A stretch of 31,209 bases of DNA from DATDRQ01 sp035291645 (GTDB lineage Bacteria; Chloroflexota; Anaerolineae; Anaerolineales; UBA4823), in NCBI GenBank assembly GCA_035291645.1, contig DATDRQ010000144.1, positions 1-31,209 on the forward strand, written 5' to 3'. A program made the position numbers and the translations under genes. How positions within the stretch are numbered: the stretch's first letter is position 1; each line of letters starts with the position of its first letter. Shown here piece after piece: positions 7,233 to 14,534 of this stretch. The notes beneath the pieces are model-generated. The model saw only the letters and a program-made list of their open reading frames with translations. It was not told the origin of the DNA and did not search any database.

Positions 7233-8639
7233 ATGAGTTCTGACGCGAAAATCCTCGAGGGGGTGGGCGAGTACAAATATGGTTTTATAGACCCCGAAAA
7301 CCTGGTCTTCAAGGCACGGAAAGGACTGAACCGGGACGTGGTCGAGCAGATCTCTGCCATGAAGGGTGAGCCGCAGTGGATGCTTGAGTTCCGGCTCAAA
7401 GCCCTCGATCACTTCACCCAGCGCCCCATGCCGGCCTGGGGCGGCGACCTATCCACTCTGAACCTGGATGAGATCTATTTTTACGCCAAGCCTTCAGATA
7501 AAGAAGGTCGGTCTTGGGATGAAGTCCCGGATACCATTAAGGAGACTTTCGATCGCCTGGGCATCCCTGAAGCCGAGCAGAAGTTCCTCTCCGGAGTCGG
7601 CGCTCAATACGAGTCGGAGATGGTGTACCACAGCATCCAGGAGCACCTGGCCTCCCAGGGGGTGATCTTCAAGAGCATCGAGAACGGCCTGCGCGAGCAT
7701 CCGGATCTGTTTCGTGAGTATTTCGGGACGGTGATCCCGATCGAAGATAACAAGTTCGCCGCCCTGAACAGTGCCGTCTGGTCGGGTGGGTCTTTTATGT
7801 ATGTCCCGAAAGGGGTCAAGGTTGACCTGCCTCTGCAGGCCTACTTCCGCATTAACACCGCCGAGTTAGGCCAGTTCGAGCGCACGTTGATCATCCTGGA
7901 AGAAGGGGCGCAGGCGCACTACGTGGAAGGCTGCACGGCGCCGATCTACTCGACCGATTCGTTCCATAGCGGCGTGATTGAGATCGTCGTCAAGAAGGGC
8001 GCCCGCATGCGTTATACGACCATCCAAAACTGGTCGACCAACATGTACAACCTGGTCACTCAGCGAGCCATCGTTCACGAGAACGCGACCATGGAATGGG
8101 TGGACGCCAACCTGGGGTCGAAGCTCACCATGAAGTACCCGTCCTGCTACCTGGTCGGAGAAGGCGCCCACGGCGAGATTCTATCTATGGCTTTCGCCGG
8201 CACCGGGCAGCACCAGGACACCGGCGGTAAGGTAATCCACTTTGCGCCCCGTACCAGTAGCAAGGTCACCTCGAAGTCGATCAGCCGGGGCAAGGGTAGG
8301 GCTTCCTACCGCGGCCTGCTCAAGGTCTATAAAGGAGCGAAGGGTGTGCGCTCGAACGTCGTCTGTGATGCTTTGCTGCTGAACAGCGAATCACGCTCTG
8401 ACACTTATCCCTATATCGAGATCGACGAAGATGACGTCACCATCGGGCACGAAGCCTCCGTCTCCAAGGTGGGCGAGGAGCAGCTCTTTTACCTCAAGAG
8501 CCGCGGCCTGAGCGAAGAAGAAGCCACTACGATGGTCGTTTCCGGCTTCATCGAACCCTTGGTTAAAGAGCTGCCAATGGAGTACGCTGTAGAAATGAAC
8601 CGCCTGATCCAGCTCCAGATGGAAGGCTCGATCGGCTAA
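7233..8639 (+). CDS. sufB: Fe-S scaffold protein SufB
   Basis: A 468-residue SufB, core of the SufBC2D scaffold where the nascent cluster is built. Typical segments are KYGFIDPENLVFKARKGLN near the start, FMYVPKGVKVDLPLQAYFRIN, HYVEGCTAP (conserved Cys), the beta-helix strand GARMRYTTIQNWSTNMYNLVTQRA, and the end YIEIDEDDVTIGHEASVSKVGE. A second conserved Cys lies in SNVVCDALL. CGGAGG precedes the ATG by 6-7 bases, and the gap from sufC is 41 bases. Length is normal for the family. Confidence 0.97.
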   Translation: MSSDAKILEGVGEYKYGFIDPENLVFKARKGLNRDVVEQISAMKGEPQWMLEFRLKALDHFTQRPMPAWGGDLSTLNLDEIYFYAKPSDKEGRSWDEVPDTIKETFDRLGIPEAEQKFLSGVGAQYESEMVYHSIQEHLASQGVIFKSIENGLREHPDLFREYFGTVIPIEDNKFAALNSAVWSGGSFMYVPKGVKVDLPLQAYFRINTAELGQFERTLIILEEGAQAHYVEGCTAPIYSTDSFHSGVIEIVVKKGARMRYTTIQNWSTNMYNLVTQRAIVHENATMEWVDANLGSKLTMKYPSCYLVGEGAHGEILSMAFAGTGQHQDTGGKVIHFAPRTSSKVTSKSISRGKGRASYRGLLKVYKGAKGVRSNVVCDALLLNSESRSDTYPYIEIDEDDVTIGHEASVSKVGEEQLFYLKSRGLSEEEATTMVVSGFIEPLVKELPMEYAVEMNRLIQLQMEGSIG

Positions 8640-8722
8640 GTTCGAGCCCGAATTCCGGATCACGCGTTGGGATTCGTAGATCGTCAGATCGACAAACCGA
8701 AACGAAGGACAAGAAAGCAACG

Positions 8723-10069
8723 ATGGCACGGACTGTTGTTACTCGAACGCGGCGCGCAGCCGCCCAGCTAGACCAGGAATTTACCTTTACCCGCGATTTA
8801 ATCCCGGTCAGAAAGGGAATTACGCCGGATTTTCTGAAAGATTATCGCTATCGGGCCTGGGAAGCTTTCCAGCGCCTGCCGATGCCGAAGACGACCGATG
8901 AGCCCTGGCGGCGGACAGACTTGCGCAGGCTGGCCGCTGGCAGCTTTCAGCTCCCGGAACCAGAGGCCTTCGAAGATCTTCCGGCTGTCCCGGATGACCT
9001 GTTGGAACCTTTGATTGGAGAACAGCACGGCGGGCAGATCGTTTTGCTGCCGGGTGGTTACCAGGCTGACTTATCCCCTGAGCTGGTCAGGCAGAGGGTT
9101 GTCTTTACAACCCTTCAAACAGCTGAAGAAAAGCATCCGGAACTGCTGCGAAGACTCCTCGGACAGGTCGTCCGCCCGGATGAGAGCAAGTTCTCCGCCC
9201 TGACTGCGGCGCTCGGGCAGAATGGCATCCTGGTTTATATACCGCGCGGCGTCCAGGTGGAGCAGCCGCTGCATTCGGTTTCCTGGGGTCCTGGCGCCGG
9301 CCTGGCGCACCTGTCCCACCTGATCGTCTGGCTGGAGGAGGGCGCTTCATTAACCTATGTCCACGAGTCAGCTTCTCCCACCGAACCGCATGGGCAGACT
9401 CTGCACTCCGGGATCGTTGAAATCAACGTCGGGCCGGCAGCCAACCTGCGTTTTGTCGAGTTGCAGTCGTGGGGCGAACATGTCTGGAACGTGACCCACG
9501 AACGGGCGCGCGTCTTGCGGGATGGTAACCTCGATTGGGTGTTCGTCGCCGTCGGAAGCCATCTGACCAAGAACTTCTCCGACCTGGAGTTGGTCGGTGA
9601 GGGCTCTACCGGGCGCATGTCCGGTTTCTATTTCACCGACGGGGATCAGCATCTCGACCACGATACTCAACAGAACCACCTGGCGCCGCACACTACCAGC
9701 GACCTGCTCTTCAAAGGCGCGCTCAAAGACCGCAGCCGTTCGGTCTGGCAGGGCATGATCTACGTCGCTCCAGGTGCCCAGAAGACGGATGGCTACCAGG
9801 CCAACCGCAACCTGGTGCTGAGCGGGCAGGCACGCGCCGACTCGATCCCGGGTCTGGAGATCTTGGCTGATGACGTCCGCTGTACCCACGGCGCCACAGT
9901 CGGAAAGATCGACCCGGATGAGGTCTTCTACCTGCGCAGCCGGGGAATTCCCTACGCCGAGGCAGAACGTTTGATCGTGTCAGGTTTCTTCGATCCGATC
10001 ATGCAGCGCATCCCGTTCGAAGAGGTCCGTAACCGGTTGGAGAAAGCCATCCAGGAAAAGATGGATTGA
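8723..10069 (+). CDS. sufD: Fe-S scaffold partner SufD
   Basis: A 448-residue SufD, the SufB paralogue of the scaffold. It shares the beta-helix pattern with SufB (ILVYIPRGVQVEQPLHSVSW, LTYVHESASP, VELQSWGEHVWNVTHERARV) and ends with LEILADDVRCTHGATVGKIDPDEVFYLRSRGI. The His in THGATVG is the conserved position that, with a SufB Cys, lines the assembly site in E. coli. The N-terminal part has the usual SufD helix with AWEAFQRLPMPKTTDEPWRRTDLRRL. The gap from sufB is 83 bases with no obvious promoter. Confidence 0.95.
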   Translation: MARTVVTRTRRAAAQLDQEFTFTRDLIPVRKGITPDFLKDYRYRAWEAFQRLPMPKTTDEPWRRTDLRRLAAGSFQLPEPEAFEDLPAVPDDLLEPLIGEQHGGQIVLLPGGYQADLSPELVRQRVVFTTLQTAEEKHPELLRRLLGQVVRPDESKFSALTAALGQNGILVYIPRGVQVEQPLHSVSWGPGAGLAHLSHLIVWLEEGASLTYVHESASPTEPHGQTLHSGIVEINVGPAANLRFVELQSWGEHVWNVTHERARVLRDGNLDWVFVAVGSHLTKNFSDLELVGEGSTGRMSGFYFTDGDQHLDHDTQQNHLAPHTTSDLLFKGALKDRSRSVWQGMIYVAPGAQKTDGYQANRNLVLSGQARADSIPGLEILADDVRCTHGATVGKIDPDEVFYLRSRGIPYAEAERLIVSGFFDPIMQRIPFEEVRNRLEKAIQEKMD

Positions 10070-10074
10070 TGTCC

Positions 10075-10093
10075 CTGCGCTCTGGTTGCGCAG
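10075..10093 (+). other. Small hairpin after sufD
   Basis: CTGCGC (10075-10080) and GCGCAG (10088-10093) form a 6-base stem with a 7-base loop directly after the sufD stop, without a U-tract. The next 130 bases to 10229 are unusually A/T-rich. It could be a weak attenuator or a processing site that lowers expression of the later genes. Confidence 0.35.
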
Positions 10094-10229
10094 TGATGAG
10101 TAAAACTGTATATTTATGATGGGTAAAGCGAAGCGGGGTTCGGACGGAATGCCGGTTTGTTTTGCATGCATATTTTTATTTTATCAATTCAGGTTTCGAA
10201 TTCATCTTTTTTTCGGGCAGGAGGTCGAT

Positions 10230-10526
10230 TTGACCGACATTTACTTTACCAGCGCTCCCGACCAGCGCGAGGCCTACAAAGTAGGCGATAAGGTCGAAGT
10301 CTATTGCGATCACGAGAACGAGATGGGGTTGCGGGTGCGTGACTGGTTAATCGGGACCGTCGTCCAGGTAGACCCGAAGATGATCGCAGTCCAATTCCAG
10401 GAAAACGTCTACCTGACCGATGGCTGGATGGTCCCTGACCACGTTTTGTGGTGCCCGAAGATCTCCAACAACATCCGGCCCTCTCAGGTACGCCGCCGGC
10501 GGCCTCGCCCCAGGGCGAAATCGTAA
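10230..10526 (+). CDS. Unknown small protein within the SUF operon (SH3-like barrel with basic tail, predicted)
   Basis: A 98-residue protein lying between sufD and sufS on the same strand. I do not recognise a named family. The chosen start is the TTG at 10230, because a perfect AGGAGG (10219-10224) stands 5 bases before it. An upstream ATG at 10116 would add a Phe-rich, unlikely 38-residue leader from A/T-rich sequence. The body has alternating strands (KVGDKVEVYCDHENE, WLIGTVVQVDPKMIAVQF, DGWMVPDHVLWCP) that suggest a small SH3/Tudor-like barrel. It has two Cys (in EVYCDHE and LWCPK) and a very basic end (RRRRPRPRAKS) that could touch nucleic acid or an acidic partner. It ends 4 bases before sufS. 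Role unknown; a SUF accessory is possible. Confidence 0.7.
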   Translation: MTDIYFTSAPDQREAYKVGDKVEVYCDHENEMGLRVRDWLIGTVVQVDPKMIAVQFQENVYLTDGWMVPDHVLWCPKISNNIRPSQVRRRRPRPRAKS

Positions 10527-10530
10527 CAAA

Positions 10531-11781
10531 ATGAAGCCTTCCACTCAAACGAACGGGATGGATTTGGTGGGAATCCGGGGCGATTTCCCGGTACTGAGCC
10601 GGGAAATCAGGCCGGGTGTCGGCCTGGTATATCTGGACTCCACGGCTACCTCACAAAAACCCATCCAGGTCCTGGAGGCCATGGACCGGTTCTATCGCCG
10701 GTCGAACGCCAACATCCACCGGGGTATCCACCAGCTGGCCGAAGAAGCCACCGCACAGTATGAAGACGCCCGCCATAAGGTGGCCGCGTTTATCGGCGCC
10801 TCCTCCGTGCGGGAGGTCATCTTCACCCGCAACACGACCGAGGCGATCAACCTGGTAGCCCAGACCTGGGGGCGCGCCTTCCTCAACCCAGGCGACCGGC
10901 TGATCCTGACCGAGATGGAGCACCACTCCAACCTGGTGCCCTGGCAGATGCTGGCTGCCGAGCGCGGTTTGATCCTGGATTTTATTCCGGTTACGCCGCA
11001 CGGTTTGCTGGACCTGGAGGAATACCGGCGTTTGCTGGGACTTGGGCCGCGTCTGGTCGCTTTCACGCACATGTCGAATGTGCTCGGGACAATCAACCCG
11101 GCAACAGAAATGATCCGGCTGGCGCACCAGGCCGGCGCGGTCGTGCTGGTCGACGCCGCCCAATCTGTGCCGCATCTGCCGGTCGAAGTAACTACCTTGG
11201 GTGCAGATTTCCTGGCTTTCTCCAGCCATAAGATGTGCGGGCCGACCGGGATCGGTGCGCTGTACGGGAAAAGGGATCTGCTGGAAGCCATGCCTCCCTT
11301 CCTGGGCGGTGGCGATATGATCAAACGCGTCAGTCTGACCTCCTTCACGCCCAACGAGTTGCCCTATAAGTTCGAGGCCGGCACCCCGGCGATCGCCGAG
11401 GCGATCGGTTTCGGCGCAGCGGTAGACTACCTGCAAGGTGTCGGGATGGAAGCGATCGCCGCCCACGAGACGGAAATCATCACCTACGCACTGGAGCGGT
11501 TGGAAGAGATCCCTGGAGTGACCGTCTACGGGCCGGCAGCTGAGCACAAGGGAGGCATAGCCGCGTTCACAATCAACGGTATTCACGCCCATGACGTGTC
11601 GCAAATCCTGGACATGGACGGTATCGCTATCCGCGCCGGGCACCACTGTGCCATGCCATTGCATACCAAGCTCGACTTGGCAGCCACTTCCCGGGCGAGT
11701 TTCTATCTCTACAACACTCTTCAGGAGGTTGATCGCCTGGTCGACGGGATTTATAAAGTAAAAACCATCTTCCGGGTGTAG
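10531..11781 (+). CDS. sufS: Cysteine desulfurase SufS (group II)
   Basis: A 416-residue PLP enzyme that takes sulfur from L-cysteine for cluster assembly. PLP-binding His and Lys regions are visible: TEMEHHSNLVPWQ, VDAAQSVPH, and SSHKMCGPTGIGALYG with the Schiff-base Lys near residue 234. The catalytic Cys is in RAGHHCAMPLH, near residue 373, in the short-loop group II context that needs SufU or SufE. The ATG at 10531 has no strong RBS; an in-frame ATG at 10558 also fits the family start (MDLVGIRGDFPVLSRE). SufU follows at once, which suits this class. Confidence 0.95.
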   Translation: MKPSTQTNGMDLVGIRGDFPVLSREIRPGVGLVYLDSTATSQKPIQVLEAMDRFYRRSNANIHRGIHQLAEEATAQYEDARHKVAAFIGASSVREVIFTRNTTEAINLVAQTWGRAFLNPGDRLILTEMEHHSNLVPWQMLAAERGLILDFIPVTPHGLLDLEEYRRLLGLGPRLVAFTHMSNVLGTINPATEMIRLAHQAGAVVLVDAAQSVPHLPVEVTTLGADFLAFSSHKMCGPTGIGALYGKRDLLEAMPPFLGGGDMIKRVSLTSFTPNELPYKFEAGTPAIAEAIGFGAAVDYLQGVGMEAIAAHETEIITYALERLEEIPGVTVYGPAAEHKGGIAAFTINGIHAHDVSQILDMDGIAIRAGHHCAMPLHTKLDLAATSRASFYLYNTLQEVDRLVDGIYKVKTIFRV

Positions 11782-11830
11782 CGGGGAGCCTTGCCCACGG
11801 AGCTAACCTTGGATCGGAAAACAGTCGCTT

Positions 11831-12226
11831 ATGGATGACCTTTACCGAGAGCTGATTATCGACCGCTACCAGAATCCCCTCTACCGGGGCACGCTAGATC
11901 CGCACGATATCACCTTCGAGGACGCTAACCCGCTGTGCGGTGATGAGATCCGGGTAGATCTACGCGTGAACGATCAAGGGATGGTCACCGAAGCTGCCTT
12001 CAGCGGGCACGGATGCGCCATCTCCCAGGCTTCTGCCGATCTCTTGATGGAATCCGTGGTCGGGAAGCCACTCGAAAACGTCAAACATCTCTCCAAAGAA
12101 GACATCCTTGAGATGCTCGGCATCGAGCTGGGACCGGTTCGCCTGAAATGTGCCCTTTTGTCCTTGAAAGTGCTTAAAGCGGGCGTTTACGGTTTAGGGG
12201 AAGCCGGTGACGACCTGGTGGAGTGA
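11831..12226 (+). CDS. sufU: Sulfur-relay protein SufU
   Basis: A 131-residue SufU, the zinc-bound partner that accepts persulfide sulfur from SufS by ligand exchange. Ligands are in place: Cys36 and Asp38 (NPLCGDEI), Cys62 (GHGCAIS) and Cys107 (VRLKCALL). The protein starts with MDDLYRELIIDRYQNPLYRG, as in other SufU. The stretch between Cys62 and Cys107 has the insert that separates SufU from IscU. The last codons overlap the Rieske gene as GTGA. Confidence 0.95.
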   Translation: MDDLYRELIIDRYQNPLYRGTLDPHDITFEDANPLCGDEIRVDLRVNDQGMVTEAAFSGHGCAISQASADLLMESVVGKPLENVKHLSKEDILEMLGIELGPVRLKCALLSLKVLKAGVYGLGEAGDDLVE

Positions 12227-12585
12227 GCCGCGTGTATAACTATCGCGAGATTTCCCCGGACACGGTGGAATACGTCATCGTTGCCGGGGAAGGTGAGCTT
12301 GGTATTGGCGATCGACTGTTCGTGGAGATCGACGAGCACCGCATCGTGATTTTTAATATTGCCGGTCAATACTTCGCCATCGGGGATGTTTGCTCGCACG
12401 ATGACGGTCCGTTGGGGGACGGCGAATTGGAGGGCCACCAGATCGTCTGCCCCAGACATGGAGCGCGTTTCGACGTCCGCAGCGGGAAAGTCGCCTCGCT
12501 GCCGGCCTTCGTCGATATCCCGGCTTACCCGGTACGGTTCGTGGATGGGCAGCTCGAGGTCGGCGTCCCGCTCCTCGATGGCTAG
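12223..12585 (+). CDS. Rieske [2Fe-2S] ferredoxin-like protein at the end of the SUF operon
   Basis: A 120-residue soluble Rieske protein. The cluster motif is C57-S-H59 and C76-P-R-H79 (DVCSHDDGPLGDG and IVCPRHGARFD), which bind a [2Fe-2S] cluster with two Cys and two His. No membrane anchor is present, so it resembles the small ferredoxin subunit of dioxygenase or nitrite-reductase type. The GTG start overlaps the SufU stop (GTGA), so translation is coupled. Its place as last gene of the operon suggests electron supply to, or a check of, cluster assembly. No oxygenase partner lies nearby. The exact role is unknown. Confidence 0.88.
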   Translation: MSRVYNYREISPDTVEYVIVAGEGELGIGDRLFVEIDEHRIVIFNIAGQYFAIGDVCSHDDGPLGDGELEGHQIVCPRHGARFDVRSGKVASLPAFVDIPAYPVRFVDGQLEVGVPLLDG

Positions 12586-13388
12586 GTAAACCGAACCGGT
12601 TTCAAGTCGGGATTCGCAGCCGCCGGCACTCGCCCCCAGGCGTAAAAGGTTGGTACGTATAGCACGCGTTCGCCGGATTCCCATGCCGAGCGGTCGATCT
12701 CTTGAAGGGCGAAAAGCGAGTCCCTGACTGCGTTCCTTTCCCCCAGGTATTCAAAATCTGACATGTATACTGCCCACTCCGATTGAAGGGCTTCCTGATC
12801 GGGGGGTTCTTTCCATTCCCCACCCAACACACCAACCTCTACCTGAACCAGCCCGGAATTTGCCAGGATACCCGCCAGCCGGCGGCCCATCTCTGGGTTC
12901 GCTCCCTGTCGTCTCAGCGCAGCAATCTGCCGCTCTCCAAGCACTTCCAGATCAGGCGGGTAGTCGATCCTGCCCCCGTAATCGGGTTCTGCCAGGATGA
13001 GCACCGCACCTCCCGGACGGGTCACGCGGACCATCTCCGAGAGCACCGCAGCCGGTTCGTTTACCCATAACAAGAGGTAATGGCAGAAACAGCCACCCAG
13101 TGTTTCGGATTTGTATGGCAGCCAGTTAGCGTCGCCGCAGGCCAGCTGTGTTCCTGGGGCATGGCTGGCGGCTAACTGAAGACGCTCCAGGTCGATATCC
13201 AGGCCGTGGATATTCCTGGTTGACGTAACGGCGATTTCCGCGAGCAATACCCCCGTTCCGCAGCCTACCTCCAGGACTCGCTGAGCCTGGTCTAAACCAG
13301 ATAAACGAAAAAGGTGATCGCGCAGGGATTTCGTCCAGCGGGCCTGCCGGGTGTAGCGGAGGTGCCAATCCTGATTGGACAGGCTCAT
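12582..13388 (-). CDS. SAM-dependent class I methyltransferase of the radical SAM cassette
   Basis: A 268-residue Rossmann-fold methyltransferase. Motif I is VLEVGCGTG (38-46), an acidic strand-2 motif HGLDIDLERL has D64/D66, motif III is ACGDANWLPY, and a post-motif VTRPGGAVLILAEPD lies near 130. The last 100 residues are specific to this protein. The ATG at 13388 overlaps the stop of the degenerate radical SAM gene as ATGA, so the two are coupled; a GTG at 13421 is a less likely start. It is the last gene of the six-gene cassette. The substrate cannot be read from sequence. A peptide or protein target is inferred from context; a small-molecule target is equally open. Its TAG stop shares the CTAG at 12582-12585 with the convergent Rieske gene. 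Confidence 0.85.
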   Translation of the reverse strand: MSLSNQDWHLRYTRQARWTKSLRDHLFRLSGLDQAQRVLEVGCGTGVLLAEIAVTSTRNIHGLDIDLERLQLAASHAPGTQLACGDANWLPYKSETLGGCFCHYLLLWVNEPAAVLSEMVRVTRPGGAVLILAEPDYGGRIDYPPDLEVLGERQIAALRRQGANPEMGRRLAGILANSGLVQVEVGVLGGEWKEPPDQEALQSEWAVYMSDFEYLGERNAVRDSLFALQEIDRSAWESGERVLYVPTFYAWGRVPAAANPDLKPVRFT

Positions 13389-14524
13389 GCCTGGGCCGAG
13401 GGCTTCCAGATCTTCTCCCACGGGTCCCGTAACAGGTTGCCCAGTTTGGGTTGCATGCCTTGCGAGGGAAGCACATCCCCGTTCGGTTCAACGAACAACC
13501 AGGCGCGCCCGGGTCCTTCGGGTCGATCGCGTCCTTCCATCTCGATTTCCATCGGACTCAACTCGGAATGTGGCACAGGCAGATCCCAGACCAGGGTCAA
13601 TCCCTGGTTGGCAGCCAGTGAGCGGGCGGATAAAACCTGCTCGCTCATGTCTTTGGTGGCAGCGCTCAAGGAGATCGAGGTCAACCCCATCTGCGCCAGG
13701 CGCTTGATCTGATCTGGTATCTGGCTGATGTTTTCGGAAGTCAGGGTCAGGTGCACCGTCGTGTAGATGTCCGCCAGGATGGCGTTTTGTAGCGCCGTCC
13801 AATCGACGTTTTCCGAGGGGTGCAGCAAAATAAGGAGGTGGTCCAGACCCGTCTGTAGCAATTCGTCCAGGTAGTCCCGATCGGTCAGGCGGTGCCCGTC
13901 GGTCGAGAGGCCGGTGACCTGCCCATTCGCCCCGGCGTGAGCGATCAGCTGGATGAGATCATCGCGCAGGGTGGGTTCTCCCCCGGTAAACAGGATGTGA
14001 GGGATCCAGGCTGCCCAGGCCTTGTCGATCACCGTCTCCCACTCAGAGGTAGAAAGTTCTTCCCCACCGTTCTCGTCGCCAGGCCCGGTGCGGTATGTGA
14101 GGGCGCAATCCAGGCGGTAGGGAGAAGCGATCAGTCCAGAATAAGGCCGTTCTCGGTCGAAATCCAGGAAGGTCACCGGATCCAGATCCGGTGTATTGAT
14201 CAGGGTGTCGACGCGGTCGACGAAGTCCCGGTAATCCTGGAGGGCCTGGTCGACCGAAACCCGGTAGCGGGCGGCAGTCTGCCTGGCTGCCTGGTCATCT
14301 GAGGCTCCCTGGACCAGTTGGTAGGCGTATTCCGTCGCCGTTTGGTTTAGGTGCAGGATGGTCGCAGCGTTCACGATCAAGAGGCCGCCCCCATCGGCCT
14401 CGATCCGCAAGTGAAGCCGGAAATTGCGCGGGTCGTCGGGCGGCGACAGGTACGGGAAAACCCCAGGCGCCAGGAGTCTCACAGGCTCAAAACGGCGGCG
14501 GATGACTTCACGGATGCTGGTCAT
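13385..14524 (-). CDS. Degenerate radical SAM protein with PqqD/RRE-like N-terminus; all cluster cysteines lost
   Basis: A 379-residue paralogue of the radical SAM protein at 15868-17289. The N-terminal 36-110 region (LHLRIEAD, NAATILHLNQTATEYAYQLV) looks like a PqqD/RRE peptide-binding fold. The barrel keeps ALTYR, STSEWETVIDKAW, IPHILFTGGEPTLRDDL and the later EPNGDVLPSQ...LGNLLRDPWEKIW. Where the paralogue has CNDDCAHC, this one reads TGPGDENGGEE (about 146-156), and the SPASM cysteines are also gone because it ends about 50 residues early. The single Cys left is C140, outside the motif. It cannot bind the usual cluster, so it is likely a pseudoenzyme partner. The intact reading frame and overlap with the next gene argue against random decay. 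Confidence 0.85.
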   Translation of the reverse strand: MTSIREVIRRRFEPVRLLAPGVFPYLSPPDDPRNFRLHLRIEADGGGLLIVNAATILHLNQTATEYAYQLVQGASDDQAARQTAARYRVSVDQALQDYRDFVDRVDTLINTPDLDPVTFLDFDRERPYSGLIASPYRLDCALTYRTGPGDENGGEELSTSEWETVIDKAWAAWIPHILFTGGEPTLRDDLIQLIAHAGANGQVTGLSTDGHRLTDRDYLDELLQTGLDHLLILLHPSENVDWTALQNAILADIYTTVHLTLTSENISQIPDQIKRLAQMGLTSISLSAATKDMSEQVLSARSLAANQGLTLVWDLPVPHSELSPMEIEMEGRDRPEGPGRAWLFVEPNGDVLPSQGMQPKLGNLLRDPWEKIWKPSAQA

Positions 14525-14534
14525 GTTATCTTCC

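Noticed and set aside
10116..10229. Longer N-terminus (ATG at 10116) for the small SUF-operon gene
   Set aside because: A/T-rich, Phe-rich leader with no RBS, while AGGAGG sits 5 bases before TTG 10230.
10651..11664. 337-residue minus-strand open frame opposite sufS
   Set aside because: Exact mirror of a highly conserved gene; no recognisable domain or start signal.
13385..14524. Degenerate radical SAM gene as a plain pseudogene
   Set aside because: The frame is intact over 379 codons, spacing and ATGA overlap with neighbours are kept, and the non-cysteine motifs are preserved.
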